From assembly GCF_020360975.1 (NCBI RefSeq), contig NW_025408671.1, forward strand, positions 1,426,001 through 1,490,000: a stretch of DNA of 64,000 nucleotides, given 5' to 3'. The notes beneath the pieces were generated by a model. It did not search any database. It saw only the letters and a program-made list of their open reading frames with translations, and was not told the origin of the DNA. Below, piece by piece: positions 1 to 9,913 of this stretch. Position numbers and translations under genes: made by a program. This stretch comes from Hirsutella rhossiliensis (lineage: Eukaryota > Ascomycota > Sordariomycetes > Hypocreales > Ophiocordycipitaceae). The first letter of the stretch is position 1, and each line of letters opens with the position of its first letter.

Positions 1-1
1 G

Positions 2-502
2 TACAAGGACGGCTTCTCCAAGACGGGAAACCCCTACGATGCAAACTTCGAGCGTCATCGTGTAAACCAGTTTAGCACCTGCATCAAGGACAAATCTCTC
101 TTTGGCTTTTCGGGACCACTCGACGCTCTCACCTGCAGCGTCGAGCACCACCGGGTGTACGCTAACGTCGATCCCAACAAGAAGAATTTCAATCCATGCG
201 GCGACAAAAAAGCAAGGACAGAGGAAGAAGAGGATGAGGAGCTTACTGCAGAGGAGCATGAGATGTTGGACAAGAGCCTCAGAGACGAGTTTGAGGATGC
301 GGCGGCCAAGAAGGCCTGTGTCAACTCTTGCAAGTCCGAGGAAGGTGAGTCGTGTCAGCCGGTGGGCATCAAGCGCCTCGAAGATGCGGCCAAGTGCCGG
401 TGCACGGTGCGCCTGACCGGACAGGGCGAGCCCAAGGACGAGGACCGTGACGAGATCGAGTGCGACAAGGACCGCGGCTCCATTGCCGAGCCCGAGGCTT
501 GA
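2..502 (+). CDS. 3' part of an unrecognised Cys-containing protein (5' end outside window)
   Basis: The frame is open from base 2 to the TGA-proximal stop at 502 (166 codons visible), so the gene begins left of the window. The visible part has several spaced cysteines (for example CVNSC and KCRC near the C-terminus), a strongly acidic stretch with a run of Glu around residues 70-85, and a charged Asp/Glu-rich tail ending in EPEA. I do not recognise the family. Cysteine spacing suggests a secreted or disulfide-stabilised protein, but the N-terminus that would show a signal peptide is missing. It is real coding sequence because of the long open frame and codon composition; function is unknown. 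Confidence 0.6.
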   Translation, partial: YKDGFSKTGNPYDANFERHRVNQFSTCIKDKSLFGFSGPLDALTCSVEHHRVYANVDPNKKNFNPCGDKKARTEEEEDEELTAEEHEMLDKSLRDEFEDAAAKKACVNSCKSEEGESCQPVGIKRLEDAAKCRCTVRLTGQGEPKDEDRDEIECDKDRGSIAEPEA

Positions 503-1701
503 GGCTATATCCAGTTGGCTCTTTTCGAGCACGTTTACTAATGAGAATGGATGGATGGAGTAGGTCAATCACAATTCCGCGCTGAAGACTTGATCTGGTG
601 GTATGTGGCGGCGGCGGACAAAGACGGCGACCAAAAGTTTGTGGTTCTTAGCTTTGAATATCAGAGTCGTTAAAAAAAACCCCGTTCACCTCAAGTTGGA
701 AAGTTATCGTTTTCGAGGGTACAGGGATGGCCGTGGCTGCGTCAACGCCCGTTGTCAACAGGGGTAAAGTGCACTGCCGACGGCTGTTCCATCGCTCTAG
801 CTCTCAGTGCAGTTTTCGACAGCCAGTACTCCGAGCGACGACAGAGAGGCTGCTTCTTGGACAGAAGCGGTGGCCCGGAGCTCGGCGAGTATGGGCGCTT
901 GTGCGGGCGGCATGAATGGTCTCACGGCGGAACCATAATTACTTTGCTGACATTTTGCTGGAAGTCGGGGGCACAACAAACTTGCCAGGTATTCCCGTGT
1001 CGGGACGCTAATTAAATTAATTACGATCCAACCATCTGGTCTTCCAAGTATCTTTGCCTGTATCTGCCAGAACCTACGATTGTAGCTGCGACGAGACTAC
1101 ACGCACCACGTTGGGCCTGTTATTAACCAGACCTGCCCCCATTGCCCTGATTTTTACCCTAACGACATTTTTGAGATCCCGTCTTGCCCCTCCCGCCGAT
1201 TTCATTTGACCGGAACCTTTTGACAGGAAGGATTGATGTTCCTCTTGGCGCTCCCTTGTGTCTTGCGCCACTGTCCCAGGCCGTGTTTCGGGCCTCATAC
1301 TCCTCCAGTTCCTAAACGCGAATCCAGTCTTATGTTTCATCTCACGTCAGACCGCTAAACTTGGCCCGCGGAACCCCTCCACAGGACGTAGGCTTTGTAT
1401 CTATGGCGAGAATGATTCCAAAGATGTAATCACGCTGGAGTTGAAGGATGTCGAAAGTGATTCCAAAGATGTGCTCGCCGCCGCGCGAGGAGGCATCCAT
1501 GGGGGGCAGCCCAAGTCTGCACAACATCAGCGAGCACAAATGGGAAGCATATATATATATATAACTGATCGAATGATAAATCCAAAAGAAAAATTTACCC
1601 ACGAATTATTCACCGCTTCTTTTCCCCCTAATTTCAAAACGCTAATTTACAACAGTTGACGATAGTTAATCTCGCCTTAATTCATTTCTTCAGATCGCAT
1701 A
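503..1701. other. Intergenic, no supportable gene
   Basis: About 1.2 kb between the stop of the first gene and the start of the beta-propeller gene. Open frames here are short, start without context and resemble no family. A short (AT)n run lies at about 1549-1562. The last 100 bp before 1702 are pyrimidine and AT rich and probably hold the downstream gene's promoter. Confidence 0.5.
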
Positions 1702-2981
1702 ATGCCCTGTCCACCCATTACCTCAGTCTTGCTCGCGCTCCTCGCGCTCCCCCTCGGGGCTTTGGCAAGGCCCCGCGGAAACGGAGGCTCTGCGTCAGCG
1801 CAGGTGGGAAAGGCTGTGTATTTCATGACCAACAATGGTGAGAATGCGGTTGTCGCGGTGCCCATTGGCGCCGATGGAAAGCTCTCCGGGGGGACTCGCA
1901 CGTCTACCGGTGGACGGGGTTCCGTCTCTATTGATGGCGCTACTAAGGCACCGGCGGCAAAAGATGGGCTTGTAAGCCAGTCTTCTCTGAGCATGGCAGG
2001 AAATGTGAGTCGCCATCTTCTTCATGGCAATGCTGCGGACATGGCTGATGGTTTGGACAGCACCTCTTTGCGGTCAACGCCGGGTCCAACACAGTCTCCA
2101 TGTTTGCCATCAACCCGCAAAATCCCTCACAGCTGGCTCTCGTGGGCAAGCCTGCGGCAGTCCCTGGAGAGTTCACAAACACCGTTGCTGCTTCGGCCAA
2201 GAACGCCATGGTATGTGTTGGTGCAACTGGTGCTGCAGCCGGCATCTCATGCGCCAACTTCGATGCTCAAACCGGCATTGGCAAGATGGACCAGCTCCGG
2301 GAGTTCGAGTTGAAGCAGTCTACTCCGCCCGTCGGACCGACAAACACTGTATCTCAGGTCTTCTGGTCCAATGACGAAAGCGTGCTCTTTGCCACGGTCA
2401 AAGGCGACCCGGATAAGAACAACACCGGGTTCCTCTCGGCATTTCCTACTCAAAAGTCCATGTCCGCTACTGCACTATCCCGGCAGGACGTGCGCAGCTC
2501 CCCAAAAGGCACCGCCGTCCTCTTTGGCTCTCTGCCAATCCCCAAGACATCCAACATCTTTGCAACCGACGCCTCCTTTGGCGGGGCCATCCTCTCTGTT
2601 GGCGCCAATGGCCAGGGATCGCTGGTGGCCGCACAGCCCATTGACGGGCAAAAAGCCACCTGCTGGGTGACCATTTCCCCGGTCCGGAATACCGCCTTTG
2701 TGACGGACGTGGGGGTACCAAAGCTTGTAGAGATGAGCCTCAAGGATGCGAGCATCGTGCAAACTGTGGACTTGTCGTCGACGGGGGCGACTGGGATGAT
2801 TGACCTGAAGGCCGTGGGAAACTTTGTCTATGTCCTGGCGCCGGGTGATGGGAAGACAAACACGCAGATACTGGTGATGAATGCCGGAGGTGGAGGCCAG
2901 AAGGCAGAGGCCATTCAGCGTTTTGATGCAGGAGCTTTGGGCGCCGGCGCCGTCTCTCAGGGAATGGTCGTTATGGATTGA
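1702..2981 (+). CDS. Secreted lactonase-like beta-propeller protein (3-carboxymuconate cyclase family)
   Basis: Two exons, 1702-2004 and 2061-2981, join in phase to about 407 aa. The intron (56 nt) has GTGAGT at 2005 and ends in GGACAG. The N-terminus is a clear signal peptide (about 22 residues, hydrophobic LLALLALPLGALA). The rest shows repeated blade motifs typical of seven-bladed lactonase/6-phosphogluconolactonase-like proteins: YFMTNNGENAVVAVPIG, HLFAVNAGSNTVSMFAI, and later an ATVKGDP and a TAFVTDV blade. Fungal relatives are annotated as 3-carboxy-cis,cis-muconate lactonizing-like and are usually extracellular or wall-associated antigens rather than proven cyclases. Catalytic activity is not established here. 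Confidence 0.75.
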
Positions 2982-3342
2982 ATTTCAAGCTTCGGTTTTC
3001 AGACTCATCGGATCGAGCCGGCGATTTATGGCTGAGTGGAGCTGAAAAGGCTATCAGACTGGCGCTGAGGCAGCAAAACTTGTCTCCAAATAGAGACGAA
3101 GGGGTCACGAATAATATCGCAAGCGGGTCCAGACAGCTCTTCAGTATGCGTGCCATCTCTACTTGCAACATCTGTCTTTCCCTAACATACTAGTAAGGCT
3201 ACATGTATATAGTTCAGAGCCAAATTACAAGGAGGCGGGGAGCTTCACCACATGCTTCCGCCTCCTCAGGAGACCGCATTTGGAGCCTAGCTATGAGTAT
3301 AACCTGAGGTGTCGTACTTGGGTCCCGTTACGGCTTACATCT
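2982..3342. other. Convergent intergenic spacer
   Basis: About 360 bp between two convergent stops (2981 and 3343). It holds only the 3' UTRs of both genes; no open frame or repeat stands out. Confidence 0.5.
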
Positions 3343-5082
3343 CTATAACTCGAAAATCTCCTCTTCAACGTGAAACAGCCCCTTCTCCCAGCTTGCCGCG
3401 ACGGCTGCCTTTCGCACCTCGTTAACCAGAGTCCTCGGACCACACACGTTCACCGCAGCATCCATTCCAGCGCGTGCTTGCTTCACCTGGTCGAACCAGG
3501 CCATCACATCCGGTCTCCCGGTGTTGACGGTCCACGGGTCCAATACAGGCTTAGCCTCACGTATCTCGTCCGGCTCCCCTGGGCGTTGTGGGGGGTCAAG
3601 TGTTGAGCTCGCGCTGGCGGTAGTGTAAATGGCGATATCAAGGGTGGCGAGTACGTGATCCTGCGAAGACAAAGCGTGCAGTTGACGCAGCTCATCCTCG
3701 AACCACTCTATATGACATGTCTCCTTGACAACCCAGAGCAGATGGATATGCGGGACGGCAGGGGCTCCCGGTGCGGGTAAACCGTTGCCTCCGTTCGAGG
3801 GGACGGCTTTCTTGACTAGATGCGACACGATACTGATGGCCGGAGTGATTCCGATGCCGCCGGCAACTAGAACCGCCACCGGCAGTTCACCCCATTGTGT
3901 CCGGCCAACGCCGTAGGGGCCGTCAAGACGCATCTTTAACTCGCTAGCCGTGGCGGCTGTTCTCTGACGGTCTGCTCCGTCGCCGGCGTCGCCGGCGTCG
4001 CCCTTGTATTCGCCGTCGTCGTCGGCATGCTGCACCCCCTTTGTGTATCGACCGAGACCCCTGACCGCAATCGAGGCGAGCCCGTTGGTCTCTCCTGGCT
4101 CGGTCGCGACGGTGAATGGATGCCAGTTCAAGAATGAGACACTAGGAATCTGGACCCATACGACCTGTCCGGGGTGGCTCGTCCTGATGCCCTTGACCTT
4201 GAATTTGGTGACATTCCCCTCGTAATGTCTAACGCTTAGCACCTCAATACGCCGAAAGTTATAGGCGAAGCGGATGGCTCGATCGACAACCCAGAGAGAG
4301 AAGCCGGGCAGCAGGAATTCGGGCCCGTTTGTGGTGTGGATTAGTGCCCCGACCATGAAGACGAAGAACAGAGCGTGGGCGTAGTAGAAGACCTCGAAGC
4401 CCCGGCGGCGCACAACGGGCAGCGCCGTAAGGAGGATGACGACCAGGCTCAGCCAGGCCACAAGGCCAATGCGGATCCGGGAATTGGCGAAGCTTGTCGC
4501 GATCTGGGCGGTACGGAGGTAGTGCATTGTGTTGTAGGAGAAGTGCGCTGTTGCGTGGGCCACGGTAGCGATGCCGGCCCAGCGATGGTACTGCAGCAGG
4601 ACGGGGCTTGGGATGCGCAGCAAGATTGAAAATAGATTGGTGCGTGCAGCCATGAGCAGTGCCAGTCCACCGTTGGCAATGGTCAGCCAGCCGTATAGCT
4701 TATAGTCGGTCGTGTAGTTGTTATCGTTTAGCCCGAAGACGACGTTAAGTGCGACAAAGACGAGGAAGCGAATCAGGTCGGCGACATGCCAGTCGGTTAC
4801 GGAGGGGACCGGCAGCGGCTGGGTGAGAAGCTTGTGGACGAGGACAGTGAGCTTCCAGTGTGGCAGGCCGTGCCCGCGCCTTGGTCGACCTGAGAACAAT
4901 GAGCGATACGGCCATCGTTGCGACGACGCCCCATACGAGGCAGTCAGTCACTCACCGCGCCGATACTTGAGACCGAGGTACGCTGGGAGCCGGAGCAGGC
5001 TCTCGACGAAAAGAATGCCAACCACCGAGGCGAAATAGGCCCTGGCGGCGGTGTATTGATCCTGGATGATGGGGTTGACCAT
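3343..5082 (-). CDS. Ferric reductase-like transmembrane oxidoreductase (FRE family)
   Basis: Two exons, 5082-4956 and 4889-3343, give 557 aa; the intron starts GTGAGT and ends CTCAG. The longer frame that starts inside the intron is not the true start. Order of parts: an N-terminal membrane segment (VVGILFVESLLRL), the Ferric_reduct bundle of helices with the heme-ligand histidines (YHRWAG, HATAH, HALFF and ALIHTT), the FAD-binding motif HPFTVA, the NADPH-binding GGIGITPA loop, and the C-terminal NAD_binding_6 segment with CGPRTLV. It moves electrons from cytosolic NADPH via FAD and heme to extracellular Fe(III) or Cu(II) chelates at the plasma membrane. It faces away from the DM13-domain gene at 5963. 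Confidence 0.88.
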
Positions 5083-5209
5083 GTTGCATCAAGGCCTGCG
5101 AGGGTGAAGTCTCCGTGCACGTGGAGGCAATAGGGACTGAGTATAAAGGCAGTTGTTTCGCTATATTGATGTTGACATGGACGCAGTTGGGAGCGTGTCT
5201 TGTCCTGCA

Positions 5210-5216
5210 CTTTATA
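5210..5216 (-). promoter_or_regulatory. TATA-like box of the ferric reductase gene
   Basis: Read on the minus strand, TATAAAG lies about 130 bp upstream of the ATG at 5082. Position and sequence fit a TATA element; there is no experimental support. Confidence 0.35.
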
Positions 5217-5813
5217 AAGAGTGCTAGAAATGTCCATGGCCATGATCCTCGTCGCCGCTGAAGAAAAGATAGCCCAAGATTTGACAGACTCTGACGGAAG
5301 AAGGGGCTGTGTCACTGATGATTTCAAACAAGCACCCGGAGAATATGGCATCTCTGTACGAAATCTTGAAAGTGTATGGAGTCGCTGCCACTTGACCGCT
5401 GCGCTAAGGCACCAGGGGCCAGTGCTAGTTGATTCCAAACCATGTCTCAGTGACAACGCCCATCAAATAGCCTGTCTTTGATCCTTGCAGGGGGTCGCTG
5501 GCACATGGTCACTAGCAATAGCCTTTTGGTTCGTCTCCGGCGTAGGCCTACGTCCAACCGCCCCGACGAAGATGATTCCATAGTGCGCATGCGCCGCTGC
5601 TTACAAGCGTCGTCGTCGTGCTGATCTCGGCGGGAAAGGTCAATATTATGCACAGCCGCGTCCGGTCGTGAGACGCGCCAATGGAAGGCTGCTCTGAATC
5701 TGCCGGCACGACGACTGCGTCCGAGCGGATGTGGAATCAAACAGCCAATACGACTCTTGGGCGCTTCGCATCGGCGTTGGCATCAACAGATCTTGGGCGG
5801 TGGCGGTTTTTGT

Positions 5814-5820
5814 TATAAAG
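5814..5820 (+). promoter_or_regulatory. TATA-like box of the DM13 gene
   Basis: TATAAAG stands about 145 bp upstream of the ATG at 5963, a usual distance for a fungal TATA element plus 5' UTR. Confidence 0.4.
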
Positions 5821-5962
5821 GGGTTACTCCGACAGCCAAATGACTCTCGACTCAAGCCGATACATCATCTCCATTGCGCTGGAAGGATATCCTTTCCCCT
5901 ACAGGGTCCCACAAGTTACGAATTCTACTCCATCGGGTTGCCTCGAGCTCAACTGGGACACC

Positions 5963-6463
5963 ATGCTTTTAAAGGCCGCCGCAATTCTCTCCCTCCTCCC
6001 ATACGCTGCCGTAGCCGCGGAAGCCGGCTGGTCAGGCACCCTCTCGTCCCTTGACGGCGGACTCGGCGGCACCGTCAAAGTAGTCGACAACACGACGCTC
6101 ATGATATCCGACTACAAGCTCAAGGATGCATCTGCGCCGGCTCTGTACTGGTGGGGCTCGACGACGGACAACTTGCCGTCGGGGTTCCGCATCAACAACG
6201 AGCAGGTCACCAAACCCGCCGCGGGCGACTCGAACACTATAAAGCTGGACGCGGGCAAGACAGCGGCCGACTTCTCCGTCGTCGGCTTGTGGTGCGAGAA
6301 GCTCAACGCCAACTTTGGCCAGGCCACACTGACCAAGGACGGGAAGGCGAGCTCGAGCTCGGACGGGCAGAAGATGAAGGGAGCCGCGACATCGGGCAGG
6401 TCGAGCGGCTATCCGGTGGCTGCGGCGGGCTTGCTGGTGGCCGCATTGTGCCTTGCTTTGTAA
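5963..6463 (+). CDS. Secreted/GPI-type DM13-domain protein
   Basis: Single exon, 166 aa. An upstream in-frame Met at 5840 exists, but the Met at 5963 starts a proper signal peptide (MLLKAAAILSLLPYAAVAA), so it is preferred. The body matches the DM13 domain: WSGTLSSLDGG, GGTVKVVDNTTLMISDY, PALYWWG, and the conserved end VVGLWCEKLNANFGQATL with its cysteine. After a Ser/Gly-rich linker the protein ends in a hydrophobic tail (VAAAGLLVAALCLAL) with no charged residues after it, typical of a GPI-anchor signal. DM13 is predicted to act in extracellular electron transfer or redox chemistry. Its divergent pairing with a ferric reductase fits that idea, but a joint role is an inference. Confidence 0.78.
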   Translation: MLLKAAAILSLLPYAAVAAEAGWSGTLSSLDGGLGGTVKVVDNTTLMISDYKLKDASAPALYWWGSTTDNLPSGFRINNEQVTKPAAGDSNTIKLDAGKTAADFSVVGLWCEKLNANFGQATLTKDGKASSSSDGQKMKGAATSGRSSGYPVAAAGLLVAALCLAL

Positions 6464-7291
6464 TTGTATGCAAGTTCTTGCGTTTGTTTGTAGCAATTGG
6501 TTTTTTTGTATCCAGGGGACCGCGGTGGCGGGGGGAACATAGCATGGCCAGTAGAAAGCAAGATGAGTTGAACCTGTTAGACGGACTGTGAATTATGTTG
6601 CTGTTGATGTTTCTCTAGCTGCAGTAGCCCTAGGAAGGGGTGGAGGATTAAGCAGTTTCTTCCACCAGTAGCTGAAGATGGAAGTAGACGTCTCGGAGTT
6701 GTTTGTGGGGAAATGACAGAGAGCCCAGACTGCGCGCACCCTTGTCGGGACGCACTTTAACTGCTAGCAATTTAGAAGCACCACTTACGCGTCAACAGTG
6801 ACAAGGACTGTTGTTGTTGCCCATACAAGAGCATACAAAGTGGTGACCCATAACTTAAATCTTAGCTGCGACGACGGACTCTTTCAGAGTTTGGTTGAAC
6901 CAGGGAAGAGTTGGTTGGTTGCAGATGGTAAAAAGAGTGAAGAGTCAATAAGTCACAATACAAAGTACCTTTTTTTCAAGCCCGACAAAATAGCACCAGG
7001 AAGCGATTTATCAATTAGTTATGCAAAAGTCGGGTCGAGGCGGGCCGGATCGGAGATACGATTTTACAGCAGCGAGCCGTGAGGTACATGGACGACGGCC
7101 CGTCTCGTCCGCAAGTCGCCCCGTACCTTGTGTGAGACCCCCCACCCGAGCTTAGGCGCCGCCGCCTTTTCCTGACGATTTTCAACGGCTTCATCCATCC
7201 TCAACCTCCGATCTGCCCCCGCCCGCCGCGGCCCCTCCCGATGCTCCGCTGACTCGCCTGCGCCTCTCGCTTCTCTCACCACTGCGACGCC
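6464..7291. other. Intergenic, no supportable gene
   Basis: About 830 bp. A 94-codon open frame at 6798-7082 begins at GTG and resembles nothing known. The last 200 bp before 7292 are pyrimidine rich and probably form the PAM17 promoter and leader. Confidence 0.5.
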
Positions 7292-8048
7292 ATGTCGTCG
7301 GCGTTTAGGACGCTCGCCATGCGCTGGCCCCCCCAGCAGAGCCTTGTCCGAGCCTGTCCCAAGGCTTCCTTCTCGACCTGCTTCGCACAGCCTCCGCCGC
7401 GCCAGAGACCGGCATGTGACCCAACAGTCTCCCGCCGCTGGGCCCTCAGACCCAAGCCGACGCCCCTGCCAGCGCGCCCCGTTCCCGCAGCCCGGTGCTT
7501 CGCCAAGCAAGCCTCAGCCTCGGCATCGAAGCCCGCCCTCGACTGGAACTCCTTCTTCCAGCTCCGTCTCCGCCGTCGCCGCATCCAGATTGCCTTTTCC
7601 GTCGCCGGCGGCCTGATGGGCGGTGCCGGCGGCGCCATCCTCGTCTCCACCGGCTTGGCCGAGCCCCTCGTCATGCAGGTCCCTCTCGACCCCTTCTTCA
7701 CCCTCGGCCTCATGACGCTCGCCTGCGCCGGCATGGGCTGGCTCGTCGGGCCCAGCCTCGGCAACCAGGTCTTTTACATCCTCAACCGCCGCCTCAAGGT
7801 CCAGATGATGGACAAGGAGAGCGAATTCTTTGCTCGCGTCAAGAAGAACCGCGTCGACCCCTCCAACTCGAGTGCCGGAAACCCAGGTACCCCCGCATTC
7901 CCACCCTGGCCCTGTTGCCGCCATAGACTGACATGACTCTGCAGTCCCCGACTTTTACGGCGAAAAGATTCAGAGCGTGCTGGGCTACCGGAGGTGGCTC
8001 AAGGACCAGCGGGCCTTTAACAAGAAGAAGACGGCCAACTTTGTCTAG
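7292..8048 (+). CDS. PAM17: PAM17, presequence translocase-associated motor subunit (mitochondrial inner membrane)
   Basis: Two exons, 7292-7886 and 7945-8048, give 232 aa. The intron begins GTACCC and ends CTGCAG. The N-terminal 70 residues are rich in Arg, Ser and Ala with few acidic residues, as in a mitochondrial presequence. Two membrane segments follow (IAFSVAGGLMGGAGGAIL and FFTLGLMTLACAGMGWLVG, around residues 100-155), then the family's C-terminal motif with VPDFYGEKI and YRRWLKDQRAF. Pam17 helps organise the Pam16-Pam18 module of the import motor that drives matrix proteins through the TIM23 complex. Length and layout match fungal orthologs. Confidence 0.9.
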
Positions 8049-8329
8049 GATCGACGCCGGTAAACTGCGTGTCAGGAAGCACGCAGCGCAGCCCCAACAA
8101 ACCGGTCTTTCCGCATGGTGAGCTCGAGGAATCAACAGGCGCGAGGAGGATAAGGTGGTATATGAAAGGCTACATGTTACGTTTGCAACGTTCATATCCT
8201 CTGGTCAAACGACCCTTTTTTTTTTCGTCTCACTCGTCGTTCACAACCCACCTACCTGTATGCCTCTGTCTTGTCGTCAGTCTATTTAGCAGAAACCTGT
8301 GCATCTGTCTCATGGCTGATGTCTCATGG

Positions 8330-9913
8330 CTAAATGAACGGCATCGTGGGGTCCACGGCGTCCTTCCATGCCTTTAAACCCCCCCTGATATCTCCAATGA
8401 ACCGTTTCCCTCCCTGATCCAGCCCCGAGTCCTTGAGCTTCTGCACTACAAGCTGAGAGTCGTTGCCCACTCGGCAGACGACGTATATCGGAGCCGTGTC
8501 CCGCGCGTCCGCTGACAAGACGTCGTCGGGTATCCCTTGGCCGCGATTGAACCGGGACATGGGCGCGTTGACGGCCCCGGGCATGCTGCCGAGGCTAAAG
8601 TGCTCCTTTTCACGCACGTCGAGAAGAATGTGGTCCGGCTGCGCGGTGCGGACACGGTGGTAGTCTTGGGCGCTGATGCGATGCTCGGGCGGCAGGAGGG
8701 AGACGGGTTCGGCGACGCCGCAGAACTGGTGGTAATCCATCGACTGCTGTAGGTGTTGCAGTGTCAGGCCGCCTTCGGGAGAGCAGGCAAAGCAGTCTGG
8801 GCGCTTGCCCCTCATGCGCGCCGAGCGGAAGGACGGGCTGCCGCCGTCGCCCATGGCGCTGAAGAGCAGCATTGTGTGCTGCTGCTGCTGCTGCCTCGGC
8901 CCATCAACCGTTGCCGTCCCCTCCTCTTTTGTGCTTGACAGTCCATGCTCGGTCTCAGGCTTGGGCTTGGTCCGCGCCTGCGGCACGCCCCCCCTTGCGA
9001 TGAGCTTGATGGCCTCGAGAGCTTGCAGAAGGCCCATGGTGCCCACGACAGGCCCCAGAATGCCACCCTCGCCACATCCGACCACGGTCTCGGGCGGCGG
9101 GGGGCGGGGAAACACGCATCGATAGCAGGGCCCGGCGCCGGGCGGGCTGTTGAGCACAATGAGCTGGCCCGAGGTCTGGAAGGCCGAGGCCGAGACGAGG
9201 GGCTTGCCGATGAGGACACACATGTCGGATACGAGGTAGCGCGTGGCCGGGTTGTCGGTGCAGTCGAGGACGACGTCGTACTGCGAGACAATGGCCTCGG
9301 CGTTTGAGGGGGAGAGGAGGCTGTCGTGTTGTTGGTAGTTGACCAAAGGGTTGAGCCTGGCTCGGGAGGGCTCAGCACACGGCACTCATGCACCAAGTGA
9401 TCTTGTGTTTTCGCGATAAGAGGCCGGCTCACCTTTGCAAGTATCGGATGGCGCTCAGCACCTTTGGCACGCCCACGCGATCCGTCGTATGGGCAATCTG
9501 TCTATGCAGGTTGGATGCCTCGACTCTGTCGCCATCGGCGAGACCCAGAGTGCCCACGCCCGCGCCGGCGAGATAGGCGCCGGCCGGACAGCCAAGCCCG
9601 CCCGCGCCGACGATGAGGACTCTACTCTGCTTCAGCCTCAGCTGCGCTGTTGGACACGGGTAGTCGTCGTCAGCTCCCAGCCATCCGAGCGCAGCCAGCT
9701 TCGGGAATCACCTTGCAGGCCGAAGCCCGGCACAATCATCTGCCGTCCATAGCGCTCGTACTCGTGACTCGTCAAAGGCCGGGGCGGCGACCGAGGCGTC
9801 TTCCGTTGTGCTTCTTCTTCTTTGGCTTCTTGGACGACGAGTCGCGCCTTGAGGGACGCGAGATGGGCCTCTTGCTTGGCGATTTCAGCGCGGAGAGATT
9901 CGGACGTTTCCAT
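8330..9913 (-). CDS. uba4: UBA4/cnxF-type adenylyltransferase and sulfurtransferase
   Basis: Three exons, 9913-9712, 9646-9433 and 9356-8330, give 480 aa. The start at 9913 gives METSESLR followed by a short coiled coil. The adenylation (E1-like) domain shows [12 protein letters not shown], the nucleotide loop [14 protein letters not shown], the [13 protein letters not shown] segment, and [12 protein letters not shown]. Zinc is held by CYRC and CFAC. The C-terminal rhodanese domain carries the active cysteine in [12 protein letters not shown]. The protein activates Urm1 for tRNA wobble-uridine thiolation and also MOCS2A/cnxG for molybdopterin synthesis. A CAG-type polyglutamine run (8880s) sits in the linker. 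All three junctions agree with the known family alignment. Confidence 0.9.

Larger units (their letters stand above)
5083..5962. other. Divergent promoter region between ferric reductase and DM13 gene
   Basis: About 880 bp separate the two divergent starts. Each side carries a TATAAAG box (5216-5210 minus, 5814-5820 plus). One AGATAG near 5273 fits the loose GATA-factor core, but no clear ATCWGATAA siderophore-regulator site was seen. Open frames here are short and unrecognised. Confidence 0.4.

Noticed and set aside
5083..5962. Iron-responsive GATA-factor site for the ferric reductase/DM13 pair
   Set aside because: Only a single loose AGATAG core was found; no full ATCWGATAA-type element, so regulation by a siderophore repressor is not supported.
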